Positions 25,604 through 27,040 of a DNA stretch of 27,040 nucleotides are shown in pieces. The DNA comes from Anaerolineales bacterium UBA2395 (GTDB taxonomy: Bacteria; Chloroflexota; Anaerolineae; Anaerolineales; Villigracilaceae): the NCBI GenBank assembly GCA_002343775.1, contig DDSH01000020.1:7158-34197 (forward strand), given 5' to 3'. The notes under the pieces were generated by a model that was not told the origin of the DNA, did not search any database, and saw only the letters and a list, made by a program, of their open reading frames with translations. Made by a program: the position numbers and the translations under genes. Each line of letters opens with the position of its first letter. Within the stretch, counting starts at the first letter, position 1.

Positions 25604-27040
25604 CTTCTTCGCGGATAATGTTCGACCACGCCTGGCTGAGCGGGTCGGCGATGATCTCTTTGTCACCTTGTACTAATTTTCCTTCATAGGCTTTTTCGCC
25701 TGCCACCACGCGCCAGCCGCTCATGATGAACGGGATCGGCCCGTCCGCGGTGACCCACTCGCCGTTGAACTTCCTTGCGAAGTGCAGGTGTGTGCCAGTG
25801 GAAACGCCGCCCTCACAGGAGGCATGACCGATGCGGTCATCGACCTCCAGCCAGGTGCCCGTTTCGACGCGTCCCTTGTTGGCAATGTGCAGGTACAACA
25901 GATTCCAACCCGTCTGTTCGTACCCGTCGCCGTCCAGGTCCACCATCACGGTGCCATTGCCTGAACGCACCACCAAGCCAGGCGCAGCAGCAGTAACCCA
26001 GGTCGTAGTCGGGATGCATCCGCTTCTGTCTGCGGCGGGGGCGAAGTCGATGGCGGAGAATACGCTGTGTGATTGACCGTAGATGCCAGGGTTGATCTGT
26101 CCCCAGCCGTTATGAGGTCCGCCGGTAAAGCTCCACTTAACGCCGGGTTCGAACGGTAACACAAGCGGAGGCTGGTTTAGTGCGGGTGGGAATATCGGTC
26201 CGAGCAGGTCGGCGCGTGCCCAGGGGTCGCCGAACATTTCTTCATACAGGGCTGGGAAGCCGGCTTCGGGGTTGATGATTTGCGCCCATTGCGACTGGCT
26301 GTGCAACTTTGAGAAAAGGAATTGGATGGCAACCGTGCCTGCATTCAAGCGTGGATCTAGCCGCAGTTTCGTGCCATCGGGAAACTCGATGTGTGTGATG
26401 GTCCCAGCCCGCCAGCCGTAATACGCGATCGACATGTTGTTGATCGCCCATACCATTTGAACGCTCATGCCTTTGTAATGGTAGTCGTTGAAACCCATTG
26501 GAAATTCGGTATGAAGCAGGTCGATGGGCTGTCCGCGCACCCAGCGGGCTTCGAATTCGAGCAATGCCAGCAGCAGGCGCGGATTGATGGAATTTTCGAT
26601 GGCAAGGCGGTCGATGGCGGCATGCCCTTCGATCCAACCGGTGGAGCCAAGGTAGTCGCGGAAGTTGCTCAAATACCCGTTTTGCGCCTTGACATATGCC
26701 TCTGTGTCAAAATCCAGTGCAGTTGCAGAAAATACGATCTCGGCATCGGGAATGATCTGGATGTTGGGTGTGGTGGGTTCATGGATACGGTTCGGGATGA
26801 TCAACAAGGTTCCCGGGTCGATCAGTGTGGTCTGTGTCAGATCCGCATCTGAGATGATTTCGGATTCGTCCACGCCGAAGCGCTTGGCAACGGCAGAGAG
26901 CATGTCACCGCTTTGGGCGTAATACAGGAAGGGAGCCGCATCAAGGGTGGGAATATCCAGCGTTGGCTCGGGGCTGGGTTCTGTCCCTTGTGGGGTGGGG
27001 GTATAGGCAGCCTGGGTTTCGATGAATGGCGGAACGGTTG
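25596..27040 (-). CDS. LysM and LasA-type M23 peptidase, 5' end beyond the window
   Basis: The frame stays open from the stop at 25596-25598 to the window edge, giving at least 480 residues. The first visible methionine (26903) falls inside the LysM motif (YYAQSGDMLSAVAKRF), so it is not the true start. Upstream residues are a Pro/Thr-rich linker (TPTPQGTEPSPEPT), and a leader peptide must lie outside. The architecture matches the downstream paralogue: LysM, helical middle, then GGPHNGWG, SAIDFAP, LLYLH and THLHFARK. The gap from the GGPH histidine to the Asp is 22 residues, not 13, because of a loop insertion. It probably cleaves peptidoglycan. Confidence 0.85.
   Translation of the reverse strand, partial: TVPPFIETQAAYTPTPQGTEPSPEPTLDIPTLDAAPFLYYAQSGDMLSAVAKRFGVDESEIISDADLTQTTLIDPGTLLIIPNRIHEPTTPNIQIIPDAEIVFSATALDFDTEAYVKAQNGYLSNFRDYLGSTGWIEGHAAIDRLAIENSINPRLLLALLEFEARWVRGQPIDLLHTEFPMGFNDYHYKGMSVQMVWAINNMSIAYYGWRAGTITHIEFPDGTKLRLDPRLNAGTVAIQFLFSKLHSQSQWAQIINPEAGFPALYEEMFGDPWARADLLGPIFPPALNQPPLVLPFEPGVKWSFTGGPHNGWGQINPGIYGQSHSVFSAIDFAPAADRSGCIPTTTWVTAAAPGLVVRSGNGTVMVDLDGDGYEQTGWNLLYLHIANKGRVETGTWLEVDDRIGHASCEGGVSTGTHLHFARKFNGEWVTADGPIPFIMSGWRVVAGEKAYEGKLVQGDKEIIADPLSQAWSNIIREEDE

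Overview
The window looks like a chromosomal segment of a Chloroflexota bacterium, most likely class Anaerolineae. That placement is an inference from the gene mix: a 302-residue 6-phosphogluconate dehydrogenase, DUF5668-type membrane proteins, LysM/M23 lipoproteins and a GT4/GT2/B12-radical-SAM polysaccharide cluster. It also rests on dispersed 'cattgcgaag...gaagcaat' intergenic palindromes. No marker gene is present to prove it. Coding density is high, with many ATGA start/stop overlaps. I see no rRNA, tRNA, transposase, integrase, phage gene or CRISPR array.

Layout. (1) 1-3429, minus strand: a complete oxidative pentose phosphate set in the order pgl, gnd, zwf, with repeat-bearing spacers, followed by the first 13 codons of an exported protein at the left edge. 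(2) 3468-4319, plus: an AlkZ/YcaQ-like winged-helix protein closed by a strong terminator. (3) 4365-7714, plus: a TetR(WHG)-led five-gene operon (TetR, DUF3291-like barrel protein, metallo-beta-lactamase-fold hydrolase, atypical SDR, DUF2214 membrane protein). Its promoter has an 8+8 bp palindrome over the -10 box, which predicts autorepression. A terminator and a luciferase-like flavin oxidoreductase follow. (4) 8724-19680: a surface polysaccharide locus. Two GT4 glycosyltransferases run on the minus strand. Divergent from them is a tightly overlapped plus-strand run of eight genes: O-antigen ligase-like polymerase, cellulose-synthase-like GT2, winged-helix/nucleotidyltransferase-like protein, B12-binding radical SAM enzyme, SAM methyltransferase, Wzx-type flippase, nucleoside phosphorylase and a second methyltransferase. 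(5) 19768-21881: three small membrane proteins of the DUF5668/LiaF type; the last is built from 50-residue repeats. (6) 21932-24097: a sulfur/redox-flavoured cluster. An HTH-less cyclic-nucleotide-binding protein coupled to a NifU domain reads leftward. A small zinc ribbon protein, a TlpA/ResA-like thioredoxin and an OsmC protein read rightward. A perfect 10+10 bp palindrome lies between the two arms. (7) 24107-27040, minus: two paralogous LysM + LasA-type M23 peptidase proteins; the upstream one is cut by the window edge.

The most interesting parts are the accessory enzymes in the polysaccharide operon, the TetR operator and its uncharacterised operon, the 50-residue repeat membrane protein, the paralogous LasA-type peptidases, and the REP-like element that supplies the stop codon of a glycosyltransferase. 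I do not see convincing evidence for a wholly new defence or mobile system.
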